Origin: Rhodospirillales bacterium
GTDB lineage: Bacteria > Pseudomonadota > Alphaproteobacteria > Acetobacterales > Acetobacteraceae
DNA length: 46,838 nucleotides
Direction: 5' to 3'
NCBI GenBank assembly: GCA_025351925.1
Contig: JANXVC010000411.1
Coordinates: 1 to 46,838 of the forward strand
The stretch's first letter is position 1. Every line of letters begins with the position of its first letter. Shown in pieces: positions 1-9,274 of this stretch. The translations under genes were made by a program, and so were the position numbers. Below the pieces are notes generated by a model. The model was not told the origin of the DNA and made no database searches. It saw nothing but the letters and a program-made list of their open reading frames with translations.

Positions 1-462
1 TCGGAGAAGGTCAATCCCGCCAGTGGGTGCCTGCCAATGATCGTGCAGATCCCAGTGTTCTTCTCACTCTATAAAGTCATTTTCGTCACCATCGAGATGC
101 GGCATGCGCCGTTCTTCGGCTGGATACGCGATCTCTCGGCGGTGGATCCGACGAATGTGTTCAACCTGTTCGGACTGCTCCCGTTCGACCCGGCCGCCTA
201 TTCGCATCTGCTGCATCTCGGGGTTTGGCCGCTGATCATGGGCGTCACCATGTTCCTGCAGCAGAAGCTGAACCCGCCACCGCCCGATCCCGTCCAGGCG
301 CGGCTCTTTCAATTCATGCCGATCATCTTCACTTTCATGCTTGCAAGCTTCCCCGCCGGCCTGGTCATCTATTGGAGTTGGAACAATCTTCTCACGATCG
401 CGCAGCAATGGATGATCATGCGCCAGACCCGGCTCACGGTGCCACGGATGGCGCGCTCTTAA
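1..462 (+). CDS. yidC: Membrane protein insertase YidC, C-terminal part (5' end outside window)
   Basis: This is the last 153 codons of YidC/Oxa1, the inner-membrane insertase that works alone or with SecYEG. The frame is open from base 1, so the start and the periplasmic domain lie upstream. The visible part has the family's conserved stretch [12 protein letters not shown], then [11 protein letters not shown] and [12 protein letters not shown], followed by three hydrophobic segments ([37 protein letters not shown] and the preceding helix). The NPP residues before FQFMPI are typical of the family. The tail after the last helix is short and basic. The gene overlaps the engB start by 55 nt, and yidC-engB adjacency is common in alphaproteobacteria. 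Identity is secure; only the 5' truncation is due to the window edge. Confidence 0.96.
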   Translation, partial: SEKVNPASGCLPMIVQIPVFFSLYKVIFVTIEMRHAPFFGWIRDLSAVDPTNVFNLFGLLPFDPAAYSHLLHLGVWPLIMGVTMFLQQKLNPPPPDPVQARLFQFMPIIFTFMLASFPAGLVIYWSWNNLLTIAQQWMIMRQTRLTVPRMARS

Positions 463-1124
463 ACCCGGAGACGCAGCCGCCGGGGCCGGATGAGATCAAG
501 GCTGGGCAAATTGAGGCCGGGCGGCTGCTTTTCGCCGCCGAGTGCCGGTTTTTCTACGCGGCCCAGCGTCTCGATCAGTTGCCGGAGCCCGGCCTGCCGG
601 AGGTAGCTTTCGCCGGGCGGTCCAACGTCGGCAAATCAACCCTGGTCAATGCATTGACCGGTCGCAAGGCGCTAGCCCGTGCCTCCAACACGCCGGGCCG
701 GACGCGGCAGCTCAACTTTTTTGATCTCGGTGGTCGGCTGACGCTGGTCGATATGCCGGGTTATGGCTACGCCCAGGCGGCCAAGGAGATCAAAGAGGAT
801 TGGCAGGGCCTGATGTTCGAGTATCTCCGGGGCCGCCCCACGCTGCGGCGGGTGGTGCTGCTGCTCGATAGCCGTATTGAGATGAAGGCGTCTGATCTCG
901 CCGTTATGGAGTTGCTGGACCGGGCGGCGGTGACCTATCAGCTCGTGCTCACCAAGGCGGACGGCGTCAAGGCCGGTCTGCTTGTCCGCAAACAGGACGA
1001 AACAGCGGCGCTGATCCGCAAGCACCCGGCGGCGCATCCGGAGCTTTTGACGACCAGCAGCGAGAGCGGGCTGGGCATTGAGGCGTTGCGGGCCGAGCTT
1101 GGCGGCCTCGGATTGCCCGCTTGA
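408..1124 (+). CDS. engB: Ribosome biogenesis GTP-binding protein EngB (YsxC/YihA)
   Basis: EngB is an essential TrmE-Era-EngA-type GTPase needed for late assembly of the large ribosomal subunit. The G1/P-loop GRSNVGKS is at residues 70-77, the switch region carries [14 protein letters not shown]3 is DMPGYG (115-120), G4 is TKAD (182-185) and G5 is TTSSESG. The predicted product is 238 residues, slightly longer than usual because of a Pro-rich N-terminal tail. I chose the ATG at 408 because no ATG, GTG or TTG occurs in frame between it and the conserved core. This start lies inside the 3' end of yidC (55-nt overlap), so translational coupling is likely. A longer in-frame extension back to 225 is a shadow of yidC. 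The argB gene follows after 32 nt. Confidence 0.94.
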   Translation: MDDHAPDPAHGATDGALLNPETQPPGPDEIKAGQIEAGRLLFAAECRFFYAAQRLDQLPEPGLPEVAFAGRSNVGKSTLVNALTGRKALARASNTPGRTRQLNFFDLGGRLTLVDMPGYGYAQAAKEIKEDWQGLMFEYLRGRPTLRRVVLLLDSRIEMKASDLAVMELLDRAAVTYQLVLTKADGVKAGLLVRKQDETAALIRKHPAAHPELLTTSSESGLGIEALRAELGGLGLPA

Positions 1125-1156
1125 CCATGTGCGCACCGTCCCAGTAGGGAACGCGC

Positions 1157-2059
1157 ATGCCCCTCACCGCCGAGCAACTGCAAGCCGCCGCCGACCGTGC
1201 CGACATCCTGGTGCAGGCGCTGCCGTATCTGCGCCGCTATGCCGGGATCACCGTCGTCGTGAAGTATGGCGGCCATGCGATGGGCGACGAGACGCTGGCC
1301 GCCCAGTTCGGACGCGACATTGCATTGTTGAAGCAAGTCGGCGTGAACCCTGTTGTGGTGCATGGCGGCGGGCCGCAGATCAATGCCATGCTGCAACGCC
1401 TCGCGATCAAGTCGAGCTTCGTGGACGGCTTGCGCGTCACCGACGCCTCCATGGTCGAGGTGGTCGAGATGGTGCTGGCCGGTACGGTGAACAAACACGT
1501 GGCTGGCCTGATCAACATCGCCGGAGCGCTGGCGGTCGGCATCTGCGGCAAGGATGGCGGCCTGATCCGCGCCCGCAAGCTGACCCGCACGGTGCGTGAT
1601 CCCGACAGTCACATCGAGCGCGCGCTGGATTTGGGATTCGTCGGTGAGCCGGAGAGCGTGGACGTCCGGGTGATCCATGCGCTGACCGGCGCCGGGTTGA
1701 TCCCGGTGATCGCGCCGGTCGGCATGGGGGCGGATGGCCAGACGTACAACATCAACGCCGATACGGTGGCCGGCGCGGTGGCGGGAGCGTTGGGCGCGCA
1801 GCGCCTGCTGATGCTGACGGACGTGGCGGGCGTGCTGGATGCCAACTACCGGCTGATCCCGGATATGACGGTGGCCGATGTCGAGGCGGGCGTCGCCAGC
1901 GGCATGATCTCGGGCGGCATGATCCCGAAAGTCGAGAACTGCGTTGATGCGGTCCGTAAGGGCGTGCGCGGCGCGGTGATCCTGGATGGCCGCATGGGGC
2001 ACGCCTGCCTGCTGGAACTCTTTACCGAGGGCGGCATCGGCACCTTGATACGGGCTTAG
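1157..2059 (+). CDS. argB: Acetylglutamate kinase
   Basis: ArgB phosphorylates N-acetyl-L-glutamate with ATP, the second step of arginine synthesis. The 300-residue product has the amino-acid-kinase fold motifs: [12 protein letters not shown] near the N-terminus, [14 protein letters not shown] for substrate binding, VDGLRVTD, and the nucleotide-side stretch [12 protein letters not shown] with the conserved lysine. Length and motif order match the arginine-sensitive hexameric group, which has an extended N-terminal helix ([28 protein letters not shown]). A Shine-Dalgarno-like AGTAGGGA sits about 8 nt before the ATG. It follows engB by 32 nt and is probably cotranscribed with yidC-engB. Confidence 0.96.
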   Translation: MPLTAEQLQAAADRADILVQALPYLRRYAGITVVVKYGGHAMGDETLAAQFGRDIALLKQVGVNPVVVHGGGPQINAMLQRLAIKSSFVDGLRVTDASMVEVVEMVLAGTVNKHVAGLINIAGALAVGICGKDGGLIRARKLTRTVRDPDSHIERALDLGFVGEPESVDVRVIHALTGAGLIPVIAPVGMGADGQTYNINADTVAGAVAGALGAQRLLMLTDVAGVLDANYRLIPDMTVADVEAGVASGMISGGMIPKVENCVDAVRKGVRGAVILDGRMGHACLLELFTEGGIGTLIRA

Positions 2060-2139
2060 CGCCCGCGTCCCGACCCGCGCTTGACAACCCTGGCGTGGGG
2101 CATTGGTGTGCCGCCCGCCACGAAGGATGCCTGCGTACC

Positions 2140-3546
2140 ATGTCCAATCCCAGAGACGCCGATACGACGCCGATCGGCTCTGTCCAGCAATTGGCGGATT
2201 ACATCGCCGCCGGATGCAAGCCGAAGTCGGAGTACCGTATCGGGACTGAGCATGAGAAGTTCGGCTACCAGGCTGCTACGCTTCGTCCGCCGCCCTACGA
2301 GCCCGACGGCATCCGCACGGTGCTGCAGGGACTTGCGGCGGCCGACCCGGCCGGATGGGAACTCATCCTGGAGCATGGCGCCCCGATCGGCCTGAAGGGA
2401 CACGGACCGCACCAGAGCGCCTCGGTTTCGTTGGAGCCAGCTGGTCAGTTCGAGCTGTCGGGCGGCATGCTGCAGGACCTGCATGCCACACGGGATGAAC
2501 TCGCCGACCATATAGCAGCGGTCCGGGCGGTTGCTGCCCCGCTTGGCATCGGCTTCGCGCCACTGGGGCATCATCCGACGCTTGGGCGGGCCGATATGCC
2601 GTGGATGCCGAAGGCCCGCTACGCCATTATGCGGCGCTATATGCCGTTGGTCGGGCAGCTCGGCCTCGACATGATGCAGCGGACCTGCACCGTGCAGGTC
2701 AATCTCGACTACTCGTCTGAGGCCGATATGGCCCGCAAGCTCCGCGTGTCGCTGGCTTTGCAGCCGGTTGCCACCGCGCTGTTTGCCAACTCGCCATTCG
2801 TTGACGGCAAGCCGAGCGGTTTCCTGTCAAGCCGCGCCCGGGTTTGGACCGATACCGACGCGGACCGGTCCGGCATGCCGCCCGTGATGTTCGAAGAAGA
2901 TTTCGGCTTTGAGCGTTATGTGGAGTGGCTGCTCGACGTGCCAATGTATTTCGTTGAGCGCTATGGCGCCTACAAGGACGTCGCGGGTGAGTCGTTCCGC
3001 GAGTATATGGCCGGGCGGCGGCCGCATATCGGCAATGGCCGTGCCACTATGGGCGACTTCGCAGACCACATGACGACGGCATTCACCGACGTCCGGGTGA
3101 AGCGCTTTCTGGAAATGCGCGGCAGCGACGCCGGCCGCCCGGACTTGATGGTCGCACAGAGTGCGTTGTGGGTGGGTTTGCTCTATGACGACGCGGCGCT
3201 GGCGGCGGCGGACGCATTGGTCCGGCTGCAGCCTTGGACGGCCTACCAGGCGCTGCGGGCCGAAGTGCCTCGGCTGGCGCTCGACGCGCCCTGGGCGGGC
3301 GGCACGGTACGGGATTTGGCGCGGGATGTCGTGGCGATCGCGCGAGACGGCCTGCGTGGCCGGGCACGGCGGAACGAGGATGCGGAGGACGAGTCTGTTT
3401 ACCTTGCCCCGCTAGACCCGATGGTGAAAGGCGGACCGACCCAGGCTGAACATTGGCTGTCGCGCTATCATGGCGCTTGGCAAGGCGATGCCAGCCGGAT
3501 TTTTGCCGAGGCCAGGCTCTATGATATAGGAAATCATTCTGATTGA
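2140..3546 (+). CDS. gshA: Glutamate--cysteine ligase
   Basis: This enzyme makes gamma-glutamylcysteine, the first and limiting step of glutathione synthesis. The 468-residue protein belongs to the plant/alphaproteobacterial GCS2 type rather than the enterobacterial type: it has EYRIGTEHEKFG near residue 40, the substrate-loop region GHGPHQSASVSLEPAGQFELSG, and RTCTVQVNLDYSSEADM in mid-protein. I chose MSNPRDAD at 2140 over an ATG-like start at 2095 because the extra 15 residues (rich in Cys, Trp and His) are not family-like. The gene lies 80 nt after argB. A glutathione reductase gene occurs at the far end of the window but is not linked in an operon. Confidence 0.93.
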   Translation: MSNPRDADTTPIGSVQQLADYIAAGCKPKSEYRIGTEHEKFGYQAATLRPPPYEPDGIRTVLQGLAAADPAGWELILEHGAPIGLKGHGPHQSASVSLEPAGQFELSGGMLQDLHATRDELADHIAAVRAVAAPLGIGFAPLGHHPTLGRADMPWMPKARYAIMRRYMPLVGQLGLDMMQRTCTVQVNLDYSSEADMARKLRVSLALQPVATALFANSPFVDGKPSGFLSSRARVWTDTDADRSGMPPVMFEEDFGFERYVEWLLDVPMYFVERYGAYKDVAGESFREYMAGRRPHIGNGRATMGDFADHMTTAFTDVRVKRFLEMRGSDAGRPDLMVAQSALWVGLLYDDAALAAADALVRLQPWTAYQALRAEVPRLALDAPWAGGTVRDLARDVVAIARDGLRGRARRNEDAEDESVYLAPLDPMVKGGPTQAEHWLSRYHGAWQGDASRIFAEARLYDIGNHSD

Positions 3547-3564
3547 ATCGTGAAAGATACGAAT

Positions 3565-3595
3565 TTGTGAGAAACAATGTCGCTCCTGCTACATT
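3565..3595 (+). promoter_or_regulatory. Candidate promoter of the SARP-type regulator
   Basis: A TTGTGA hexamer (3565-3570) is followed after 19 nt by TACATT (3590-3595). The overlapping GCTACATT (3588-3595) agrees well with the GCTANAWC-type -10 described for Caulobacter. Transcription would start near 3602-3605, at or just before the ATG. No Shine-Dalgarno is visible. Confidence 0.4.
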
Positions 3596-3604
3596 CACCT
3601 TGTA

Positions 3605-5665
3605 ATGCTGCGTGAGATCAGCGGTAATGCGGCGATGATCATCAGTCCGCCGCGTGAAGGCCTTGTACGCGCCGATACCATCGCCAGCGACCCGGTTGCG
3701 GTACGCCTTCGGCTTATCGGACAGATGGAGGCGTCAGCGGTCAATGGTGACAGCGTCCTGCCGCCTGGCCGCAAGACCCGCGCCCTGCTCGCGATCATCG
3801 CATTGTCATCGCCGCGGCCTGTGCTTCGCGCGCGGCTGGCCGAATTGCTCTGGAGCCGTCGTCCAGAGGAGCAGGCGCGTGCGTCGCTCCGGCAAGAGAT
3901 CCATCGCCTGCTGGAGGTGCTGGCTCCGGTAGGCAAAGACGTGTTGTCCATCAATCGCGATAGCCTGGCACTCCGGCCTGGAGTCATCTGGGTCGATGTC
4001 GAGGAGGTGCTTCGCGCCACCACGACGCATCCGGCCTCGCTTGCGCTGCTTGACGGTGAGCTGCTTGAGGAGCTGGACGGCGTTGACCCGGCCTTTGACA
4101 GCTGGCTGCAGACCGAACGGGAACGCCTGCGGGATCGCGCGCGCACCGTCGGTGAGACGCTGCTGCAGGAACAGACCTCGCCCGAAGCGCTCATCATCGT
4201 GGCTCAGCAGCTCCTGTCGATCGACCGGGCGCATGAGGGTGCCTGGCGCGCGCTGATGCGGGCTCATGCCGAACGCGGCGAGCGCGGTATGGCGATTCAG
4301 TCTTACGATCGCTGCCGGGCCGTACTGGCTGACTTGCTGGACGCGACGCCGTCGCCGGAGACGCAAGCCGTCCTGGCGGACATTCGAACCGGGCGCACGG
4401 CTCGTCCCATTGCACCCGCGCCCCCTCCGCCAGTTGAGCTCCGGGTCGCCCCCCGCGTTGCAGTGTCGCATAGCGGCCCCAAGATCGGCGTGCTCCCATT
4501 GACCCTGGTCGGCACGGATGAGACCGAGGCGCATTTGGCCCTGGGTCTTGCCGAGGAGATTACCTCCTCGCTGCAGCGGGTGCGCTGGATGTTCCTGGTA
4601 TCCAGCGCCGCGATCGCGCAGTCCGTCCAGCATGGCCGAGACGACTCGGGGCTGCGGCGGATGTTTGGGCTCGATTTCGTCCTGGACGGCTCGGTCCAGC
4701 GGGTTGGCCGCCGGCTGCGGGTCACGCTGCGTTTGGTGGATCTGCGGGACGGCAATCAGATCGTCTGGGCACGACGCTTCGACCGGCAGACCTATGACCT
4801 GCTCTCGCTGCAGGAGGAGGTTGCGTCCGAGGTCGTGGCGCAGATCGATCCAGAGATACTGGTGATTGAAGGACGACGTGCCGCGCAACGGCCATCCCAG
4901 GACAAAATGGCCTATAATTTGCTGCTGCGCGCCCTACCGGGCCTGAGTCGGCTGGAGCGTGGCCATTTCATGCAATCTGGCAGCTTGATGCGCCAGGCTA
5001 TTGCATTGGAACCCGACTATGCCGCGGCGCACGCCTGGTACTCCCGTTGGCTGAGCTTTCTAATAGGACAAGGCTGGGCAGAGGATCAGGCGGCTTCGTT
5101 GAATGAGACTGTGCATCATGCGGAGCGTGCCATCATGCTCGATCCGTTGGATGCCAACTGTCTGACGATCGCCGGGCACGTCCGTGCCTTTCTGCATCAT
5201 CGCGTGCGTGAAGCGGCAGCGTTGCATGAGCGTGCATTGGCGCTCAATCCAAACTTGGTAATGGCCTGGGCGCTGTCGGGGTTTGCCCAGTTTTATCTTG
5301 GCGATTGGGCCGAGGGTGAACGGCGGCTGCTACGCTACAAGCAGCTTGCCCCGACGGATCCGAACGCGTTCCACTTTGACGTAGGCTTCTGCCATATCGC
5401 CTTGGCAAAGCGGGACTACGAGGGCGCGGTGGTCGCTGGTCGCAATGCCAGCGGGATGAATCCAGCATTCTCCGGGGCTTGTAAGCCATATCTTGCTGCG
5501 TTGGGCTATCTCGGGCAGACGCAGGAGGCCACGGTCATACGCCGCCGGCTACTTACTATCGATCCCGGGTTCACCATTGAGAGGTATCTCAGGTCTATGC
5601 CATGGGAACGGGTCGAAGACAGCGAGCGCATTGTGGAAGGCTTAAGGCTGGCTGGAGTGGCGTAG
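3605..5665 (+). CDS. SARP/BTAD-family transcriptional regulator with TolB-like and TPR regions
   Basis: The 686-residue protein has the layout of one-component regulators often labelled 'SARP family' or, loosely, 'adenylate cyclase-like'. Residues about 33-115 form an OmpR-like winged helix (VRLRLIGQ, GRKTRALLAIIAL, ARLAELLW). Residues 120-255 are a bacterial transcriptional activation domain with helical repeats (LDGELLEELDGVDPAFDSWLQTER). Residues about 292-420 form a TolB/FlgO-like module (IGVLPL, GLAEEITSSLQRV, FVLDGSVQRVGRRLRVTLRLVD). The remainder (440-686) is TPR-like (AIALEPDYAAAHAWYSRW, ERAIMLDPLDANCLTIAGHV). No catalytic cyclase motif or transmembrane segment is visible. It stands alone, 58 nt after gshA, and converges with the SGNH gene. 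The inducer and targets are unknown. Confidence 0.8.
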   Translation: MLREISGNAAMIISPPREGLVRADTIASDPVAVRLRLIGQMEASAVNGDSVLPPGRKTRALLAIIALSSPRPVLRARLAELLWSRRPEEQARASLRQEIHRLLEVLAPVGKDVLSINRDSLALRPGVIWVDVEEVLRATTTHPASLALLDGELLEELDGVDPAFDSWLQTERERLRDRARTVGETLLQEQTSPEALIIVAQQLLSIDRAHEGAWRALMRAHAERGERGMAIQSYDRCRAVLADLLDATPSPETQAVLADIRTGRTARPIAPAPPPPVELRVAPRVAVSHSGPKIGVLPLTLVGTDETEAHLALGLAEEITSSLQRVRWMFLVSSAAIAQSVQHGRDDSGLRRMFGLDFVLDGSVQRVGRRLRVTLRLVDLRDGNQIVWARRFDRQTYDLLSLQEEVASEVVAQIDPEILVIEGRRAAQRPSQDKMAYNLLLRALPGLSRLERGHFMQSGSLMRQAIALEPDYAAAHAWYSRWLSFLIGQGWAEDQAASLNETVHHAERAIMLDPLDANCLTIAGHVRAFLHHRVREAAALHERALALNPNLVMAWALSGFAQFYLGDWAEGERRLLRYKQLAPTDPNAFHFDVGFCHIALAKRDYEGAVVAGRNASGMNPAFSGACKPYLAALGYLGQTQEATVIRRRLLTIDPGFTIERYLRSMPWERVEDSERIVEGLRLAGVA

Positions 5666-5705
5666 TACCTGCCGGCACGTTCCGGGCCACTTAGTTAGTC
5701 AACGA

Positions 5706-6482
5706 CTACCTCCTGACCGAGGCGGAGCGGACCAGGGCGGGCGGCTGTTTCAAACCGTCGAGGATTGCCGACGCCAACGCCTGCGCGACACAGCGATAGC
5801 CAAGGTCGTTGTGATGAACTCCGTCATTCGAGATGAACTGCTCATAGGGATGACCGGAAAGCTGCCATTGGTCCATCAACGCACCGCGGTCGAACAGGCT
5901 GGTGGCGGTTCGTGTTGATATATCGACCAAGGCCTGATCGATCTGCAAATGATGCGGTGCGGCAAGAATGAGCGGTGCGCGCTGATTATCCATCAGCACG
6001 ATGTCAATTCCAGCATTCTTGATTTTCTGTATGCCCTCGGCGACGAGCCCACGGAACTTGTCGGGATCACGGTCCTTGATTGCCCCATTTGCACCGACCT
6101 GCCAGATGACCAGCGTGGGCCGGATGTTGAGCACATCCGACTCAATCCGCGGCAGCATCTCAGCGGCGTCCTGGCCGCCTATGCCGCGATTGATGACGGC
6201 AACATGCGCTTCGGGCAGCGCCCCCGATAGCTCCGCCTGCAGCACTGCCGGGTAGCTCTGCGCAATGCTGGTCGAGTGCCAACCCTGGGTCGATGATGAA
6301 CCGAACGCCACAATGGTAAGCTCAGAGTTATGGTCCAGGGCTTCCTTGACCCGCGGCAGTACCAGCGGCGCTACATGCGCTGTCGGACACATGCTATTGT
6401 TGTCTGGTTCTGCCCTTGTTGGAAGCGATACGGCGAGCACTGTCGTGCAGAGCAATGAGAGCCGTACGAAATACCAAACCAT
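5706..6482 (-). CDS. Secreted SGNH/GDSL-type hydrolase
   Basis: The 258-residue protein begins with a signal peptide (hydrophobic LLCTTVLAVSL, then PTRA before the predicted cleavage), so it should act in the periplasm or outside. The four SGNH blocks are present: block I FGSSSTQGWHST with the nucleophile near Ser63, block II NRGIGGQDAAEM, block III WQVGANGAI, and block V SNDGVHHNDLGY with the catalytic His. The family cleaves ester bonds in acyl, acetyl or polysaccharide substrates; the substrate cannot be told here. The gene starts 10 nt after the tldD stop on the same strand, so it is probably the last gene of a ctaA-tldD unit. Its stop lies 40 nt from the convergent SARP gene. Confidence 0.85.
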   Translation of the reverse strand: MVWYFVRLSLLCTTVLAVSLPTRAEPDNNSMCPTAHVAPLVLPRVKEALDHNSELTIVAFGSSSTQGWHSTSIAQSYPAVLQAELSGALPEAHVAVINRGIGGQDAAEMLPRIESDVLNIRPTLVIWQVGANGAIKDRDPDKFRGLVAEGIQKIKNAGIDIVLMDNQRAPLILAAPHHLQIDQALVDISTRTATSLFDRGALMDQWQLSGHPYEQFISNDGVHHNDLGYRCVAQALASAILDGLKQPPALVRSASVRR

Positions 6483-6492
6483 ACTGGAACTC

Positions 6493-7947
6493 TTATGCCG
6501 CCGTCCCGCCGACGGTCAAGCTAGATAGCTTCAGTGTCGGCTGACCAACGCCCACCGGCACACCTTGTCCATTCTTGCCGCATGTGCCGATGCCGGGATC
6601 CAGGCCTGGATCGTTGCCGATCATATTGACTTTCAGCAGGGCATCCGGCCCGTTGCCGATGAGCGTAGCGCCCTTTACCGGAGCGGTAATCCGCCCATCC
6701 TCGATGAGATAAGCCTCGCTGGCCGAGAACACGAACTTACCTGACGTGATATCTACCGAGCCGCCGCCAAAGTTCACCGCATAGAGGCCGCGCGACACGG
6801 ACCGGATGATCTCGTCCGGCGCCGAGTCGCCGCCCAGCATAACCGTGTTGGTCATCCTCGGCATCGGAGCGTGTGCAAAGCTCTGCCGGCGGCCATTGCC
6901 GGTCGGCGCCACGCCCATCAAGCGGGCATTCATCCGGTCTTGGATAAACCCGGTCAACACTCCGTCTTCAATCATCACGGTGCGTCCGGACGACGTGCCC
7001 TCGTCATCGACGGTCAGGCTGCCCCGGCGATCCGGCAGCGTGCCGTCATCCACGACGGTGACTCCCGGGCTCGCGATCCGCTGCCCGAGCAACCCGGCGA
7101 ATGCCGAGGTCTTCTTTCGGTTGAAATCTCCCTCTAGCCCATGCCCGATCGCCTCATGCAACAAGATTCCCGGCCAGCCTGGGCCGAGCACCACGGGCAT
7201 CTCCCCTGCAGGCGCCGGTCGGCTGTCCAGATTGACCAATGCCTGGCGCAATGCCTCGTCCACCGCGTCGCGCCAGAATGCCGCATCCAACAGCCGGCTG
7301 TAGCCATGCCGTCCGCCGGCACCGAAGGTGCCGCTCTCCCGCCGGCCGCCCTGTTCCACAACAACCGACACGTTCAGCCGTACCAATGGCCGCAAATCGG
7401 CGACCCGTGTGCCGTCGGCGCGAAGCACCTGGACGGCCTGCCACTCGCCGAACAGCGACGCCATTACCTGCTTCACCCGGGGGTCGAGGCTGCGAGCGTA
7501 GGCGTCGATCGCACCGAGCGCTGCGGTCCGGCCCGGAAAGTCGGTTTCGGTCAGCGGATTGGCGTCAGAATACAGCCGAGCGTTGCTAGCCCGCGGCGCT
7601 GCGGCCACTGTTCCGGAACGGCCGGCCCGCACCGCCGATACGGTCGCTGCGGCCCGGCCCAGTGCATCTGCCGAGACCTCGCCGGCATGGGCATAACCCG
7701 CTTCCTCCCCAAGCACCGCCCGTAGCCCGAAGCCGAGCTGCGTGTCGAAGCCGGCGCTGCGGATGCGGCCGTCGTCCAGGCTCAGCTGCTCGCTCTCCCG
7801 ATATTCTAAAAATAGCTCGCCGTCATCCATGCCGGCCAGCGCGCCATTGACGATCCGTTCTGCGGCGGTCCGGTCCAGCGCCGCGCCGGGCCGGTCAAAA
7901 AACAACGCATCCGTTGCGGCGATCGGGGAGGGGGCAAACTGGGTCAT
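6493..7947 (-). CDS. tldD: Metalloprotease TldD
   Basis: TldD, with its partner TldE/PmbA, forms a heterodimeric zinc protease that digests unfolded peptides and processes some modified peptides. The 484-residue product has the diagnostic HEAIGHGLEGD at about 264-274, which contains the HExxxH zinc site. It also has the C-terminal family signature GGGSVDITSGKFVFSASEAYLIEDG and the terminal block KVNMIGNDPGLDPGIGTCGKNGQGVPVGVGQP. Length is normal. No pmbA/tldE is present in the window. It follows ctaA by 85 nt; tldD next to respiratory cox/cta genes is a recurrent arrangement in alphaproteobacteria. Confidence 0.96.
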   Translation of the reverse strand: MTQFAPSPIAATDALFFDRPGAALDRTAAERIVNGALAGMDDGELFLEYRESEQLSLDDGRIRSAGFDTQLGFGLRAVLGEEAGYAHAGEVSADALGRAAATVSAVRAGRSGTVAAAPRASNARLYSDANPLTETDFPGRTAALGAIDAYARSLDPRVKQVMASLFGEWQAVQVLRADGTRVADLRPLVRLNVSVVVEQGGRRESGTFGAGGRHGYSRLLDAAFWRDAVDEALRQALVNLDSRPAPAGEMPVVLGPGWPGILLHEAIGHGLEGDFNRKKTSAFAGLLGQRIASPGVTVVDDGTLPDRRGSLTVDDEGTSSGRTVMIEDGVLTGFIQDRMNARLMGVAPTGNGRRQSFAHAPMPRMTNTVMLGGDSAPDEIIRSVSRGLYAVNFGGGSVDITSGKFVFSASEAYLIEDGRITAPVKGATLIGNGPDALLKVNMIGNDPGLDPGIGTCGKNGQGVPVGVGQPTLKLSSLTVGGTAA

Positions 7948-8032
7948 AGGACATCCTTGAACACGTCGATATCAGGACACGGCAATTGTTCGAACGCTTG
8001 AACGCGACAAGCACCCTGCAGCGCACTCTGGT

Positions 8033-9151
8033 TTAAAGCCTGGCTGTCCGTCGTGTTTCCTTCACGGTCATCGCAGTGCTCGTCTGAGTGTGCATCGCGG
8101 CCAGCGCAGCCGTGAGGACGAGCACGGCCATCGCCTGGTGCGCCGTGCCCAAAGCAACTGGCACAATCCACAACAGCGTTGCAACCCCCAAGGCATACTG
8201 GCCAAGCACGGTCGCCCCAAGCGCGAGGAGAGTGGTCCGCAACCGTCCTGTGGTGCCGCTGCTTAGTCCCACGATGGCTGTAGCGAGGGCCAGCAGCCCG
8301 GTAGCGGTCGCAAGCAGCCGATGATCAAACTGTACGGCAGCGATGTTCTCGGTCAGGTTGCGAATGAACGGGTGAAGTTGTCCGTATCCCGCGGGGACCA
8401 ATGTTCCATCCATCAACGGAAAAGAGTTGTAGGTAAGGCCCGCGCGCAGCCCGGCGACAAAACCACCCGCTATAATCGTCAGAGCAACCGATGCGCAGGT
8501 CAGCGCGATTAGCGGTCTAAGACCGGTAACTTGGTGGACCGGCGGAGCCGGGCGTCCTGGTCCCTCTCGCCACAAGGTCAGTGCCGTCCAGAAGATCGCA
8601 GCATAGAGTGTAAGTGCCATCGCGAGATGGATCACCAGCCGGTACGGCGACACGGTCGTGCTATCCGCAGCAAAGCCGCTGGCGACCATGAACCAACCGA
8701 TGCCGCCCTGCAGTCCGCCCAGCAGGAACAGCACGCCCAGCCGTCGGGCCAGCCGCCAATCAATGGCGCCGCGCACTGCGAACCAGATTAGTGGGCCGAG
8801 GAACGCTAGGCCGATCAACCGCCCCCACAGGCGGTGCCCCCACTCGAGCCAAAAGATATGCTTGAAGCCAGTCAGCCCAAAACCCTGATTCACCAGGGCA
8901 TACTGCGGAATCTTCTGATACAGTCCGTACAGGCGCTGCCACTCGGCTTCTGACAGCGGCGGCAGAGCGCCCATCAATGGCGCCCACTCCATAATCGACA
9001 GGCCCGACCCCGTCAGACGCGTTGCGCCCCCAAGCGATACCATGACCAACAACATGGCGCACATGCCAAACAGCCATAACGCAACGGCGCGGTCGGCGGA
9101 CCGTCGCGCGCTAGACTGTAGGGCGATCGTGGATGTGACATCGAGCGGCAC
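8033..9151 (-). CDS. ctaA: Heme A synthase (COX15/CtaA)
   Basis: CtaA converts heme O to heme A for aa3-type cytochrome oxidase. The 372-residue polytopic membrane protein has about eight transmembrane helices. The conserved heme-ligand and substrate histidines are in EWGHRLWGR, RLVIHLAMAL, QFDHRLLA and GTAHQAMAV. The N-terminal signature LGGATRLTGSGLSIMEWAP is intact. It is the type 2 (alphaproteobacterial/mitochondrial) form judging by length and the absence of the paired cysteines seen in Bacillus. The gene begins the minus-strand run ctaA-tldD-SGNH and is divergent from the VTT gene across 123 nt, in which I see no clear regulatory motif. Confidence 0.94.
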   Translation of the reverse strand: MPLDVTSTIALQSSARRSADRAVALWLFGMCAMLLVMVSLGGATRLTGSGLSIMEWAPLMGALPPLSEAEWQRLYGLYQKIPQYALVNQGFGLTGFKHIFWLEWGHRLWGRLIGLAFLGPLIWFAVRGAIDWRLARRLGVLFLLGGLQGGIGWFMVASGFAADSTTVSPYRLVIHLAMALTLYAAIFWTALTLWREGPGRPAPPVHQVTGLRPLIALTCASVALTIIAGGFVAGLRAGLTYNSFPLMDGTLVPAGYGQLHPFIRNLTENIAAVQFDHRLLATATGLLALATAIVGLSSGTTGRLRTTLLALGATVLGQYALGVATLLWIVPVALGTAHQAMAVLVLTAALAAMHTQTSTAMTVKETRRTARL

Positions 9152-9274
9152 CGCTGAAGTCTAGCCTCCAAACCATGAACAAACTATAAATCGACGACGG
9201 CTTTAGCCGGTGGTCGCAAAACTCAGGCTGAACCCACTCGCGACCCATGGTGGCGGGCCTGTCCCGGAGATGGA

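Noticed and set aside
225..407. Upstream extension of the engB frame back to 225
   Set aside because: It lies within yidC, is not EngB-like and reflects an open frame in GC-rich DNA; the ATG at 408 gives the family start.
938..2002. Long antisense frame across engB-argB
   Set aside because: It has the repetitive His/Arg/Asp composition of a shadow frame and covers two confidently identified genes.
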